Assembly (NCBI GenBank): GCA_041164825.1
Contig: JBEAOO010000195.1
Span: 1 to 23,130 of the forward strand
Direction: 5' to 3'
DNA length: 23,130 nucleotides
Source: JBEAOO01 sp041164825
GTDB lineage: Bacteria; Pseudomonadota; Gammaproteobacteria; Burkholderiales; Burkholderiaceae_C
The notes beneath the pieces are model-generated. The model did not search any database. It saw nothing but the letters and a program-made list of their open reading frames with translations, and was not told where the DNA came from. A program made the translations under genes and the position numbers. This document shows, in pieces, positions 22,971 through 23,130 of this stretch (position 1 is its first letter; each line of letters opens with the position of its first letter).

Positions 22971-23130
22971 GGGGCGGGGGTCTCCTGGGGCGCAGCCCCG
23001 GCATCAGCAGCAGGGACCTGCGCAGCCGCAGCGGCCAACGGCGGGGCCGCGGGCAGCGCCGGCCGCGTCACCCAACGGCGGGCGCGGCTGAACAGTTCTT
23101 CGATCGGGTCGATCTCAGCCGGGCCACCGG
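22967..23130 (-). CDS. C-terminal fragment of an unidentified protein with an Ala/Pro-rich tail (partial)
   Basis: The frame enters from the right edge and stops with TGA at 22969-22967, overlapping the kinase ATG by 4 bp. The visible 53 residues contain DPIEELFSRARRWV followed by a low-complexity tail of Ala, Pro and a few Gln. The open frame and the ATGA coupling show it is a real gene and the first visible member of the kinase/GGDEF-EAL transcription unit. Gene order suggests a periplasmic or sensory accessory to the kinase, but the fragment is too short to assign a family. Confidence 0.7.
   Translation of the reverse strand, partial: GGPAEIDPIEELFSRARRWVTRPALPAAPPLAAAAAQVPAADAGAAPQETPAP

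Overview
The window is very GC-rich and looks like a chromosomal stretch from a betaproteobacterium of the Burkholderiales. The evidence is a Bug-family (Bordetella uptake gene) binding protein inside a catabolic operon, FadE-like and feruloyl-CoA-synthase-type enzymes typical of that order, and an MHYT hybrid kinase paired with an HD-GYP regulator. No rRNA, tRNA, CRISPR array or intact insertion sequence was found.

Left edge (1-454): the tail of a VgrG-like type VI secretion spike gene runs into a perfect intrinsic terminator, followed by about 245 bp of non-coding DNA.

Catabolic block (455-12118, all minus strand, read right to left): a MarR regulator, a 21-bp palindrome that is probably its operator, then thiolase, CoA-transferase, enoyl-CoA hydratase, feruloyl-CoA synthetase, a short-chain dehydrogenase, a Bug binding protein, an acyl-CoA dehydrogenase and a tannase/feruloyl-esterase lipoprotein. 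Gaps are short and one pair overlaps by 4 bp. I read it as a system that frees a hydroxycinnamate from its ester, activates it to the CoA thioester, and shortens the side chain by hydration, oxidation and thiolysis, giving an aroyl-CoA and acetyl-CoA. The acyl-CoA dehydrogenase would let saturated phenylpropanoids enter the same route. The substrate is inferred from the synthetase and esterase families.

Decayed block (12119-14292): about 2.2 kb with no full-length gene. It holds a coding remnant in three frame segments, a PhnB/VOC-family gene that has lost its N-terminal part beside five copies of an 8-bp tandem repeat, one small basic ORF, and several perfect hairpins. It separates the catabolic block from the signalling block.

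Signalling block (14293-23130): an MHYT-PAS-PAS hybrid histidine kinase with receiver and HPt domains overlaps a receiver-HD-GYP phosphodiesterase, both on the plus strand. Converging on them from the right is a second coupled set on the minus strand: an unidentified Ala/Pro-tailed protein (partial), a periplasmic-sensing PAS hybrid kinase with receiver and HPt, and a receiver-GGDEF-EAL protein. Each kinase lies directly upstream of a c-di-GMP-handling receiver protein. The locus therefore looks like two phosphorelays feeding opposing or mixed c-di-GMP enzymes. The kinase/HD-GYP pair has the domain plan of RpfC/RpfG with an MHYT sensor in place of the RpfC input domain.
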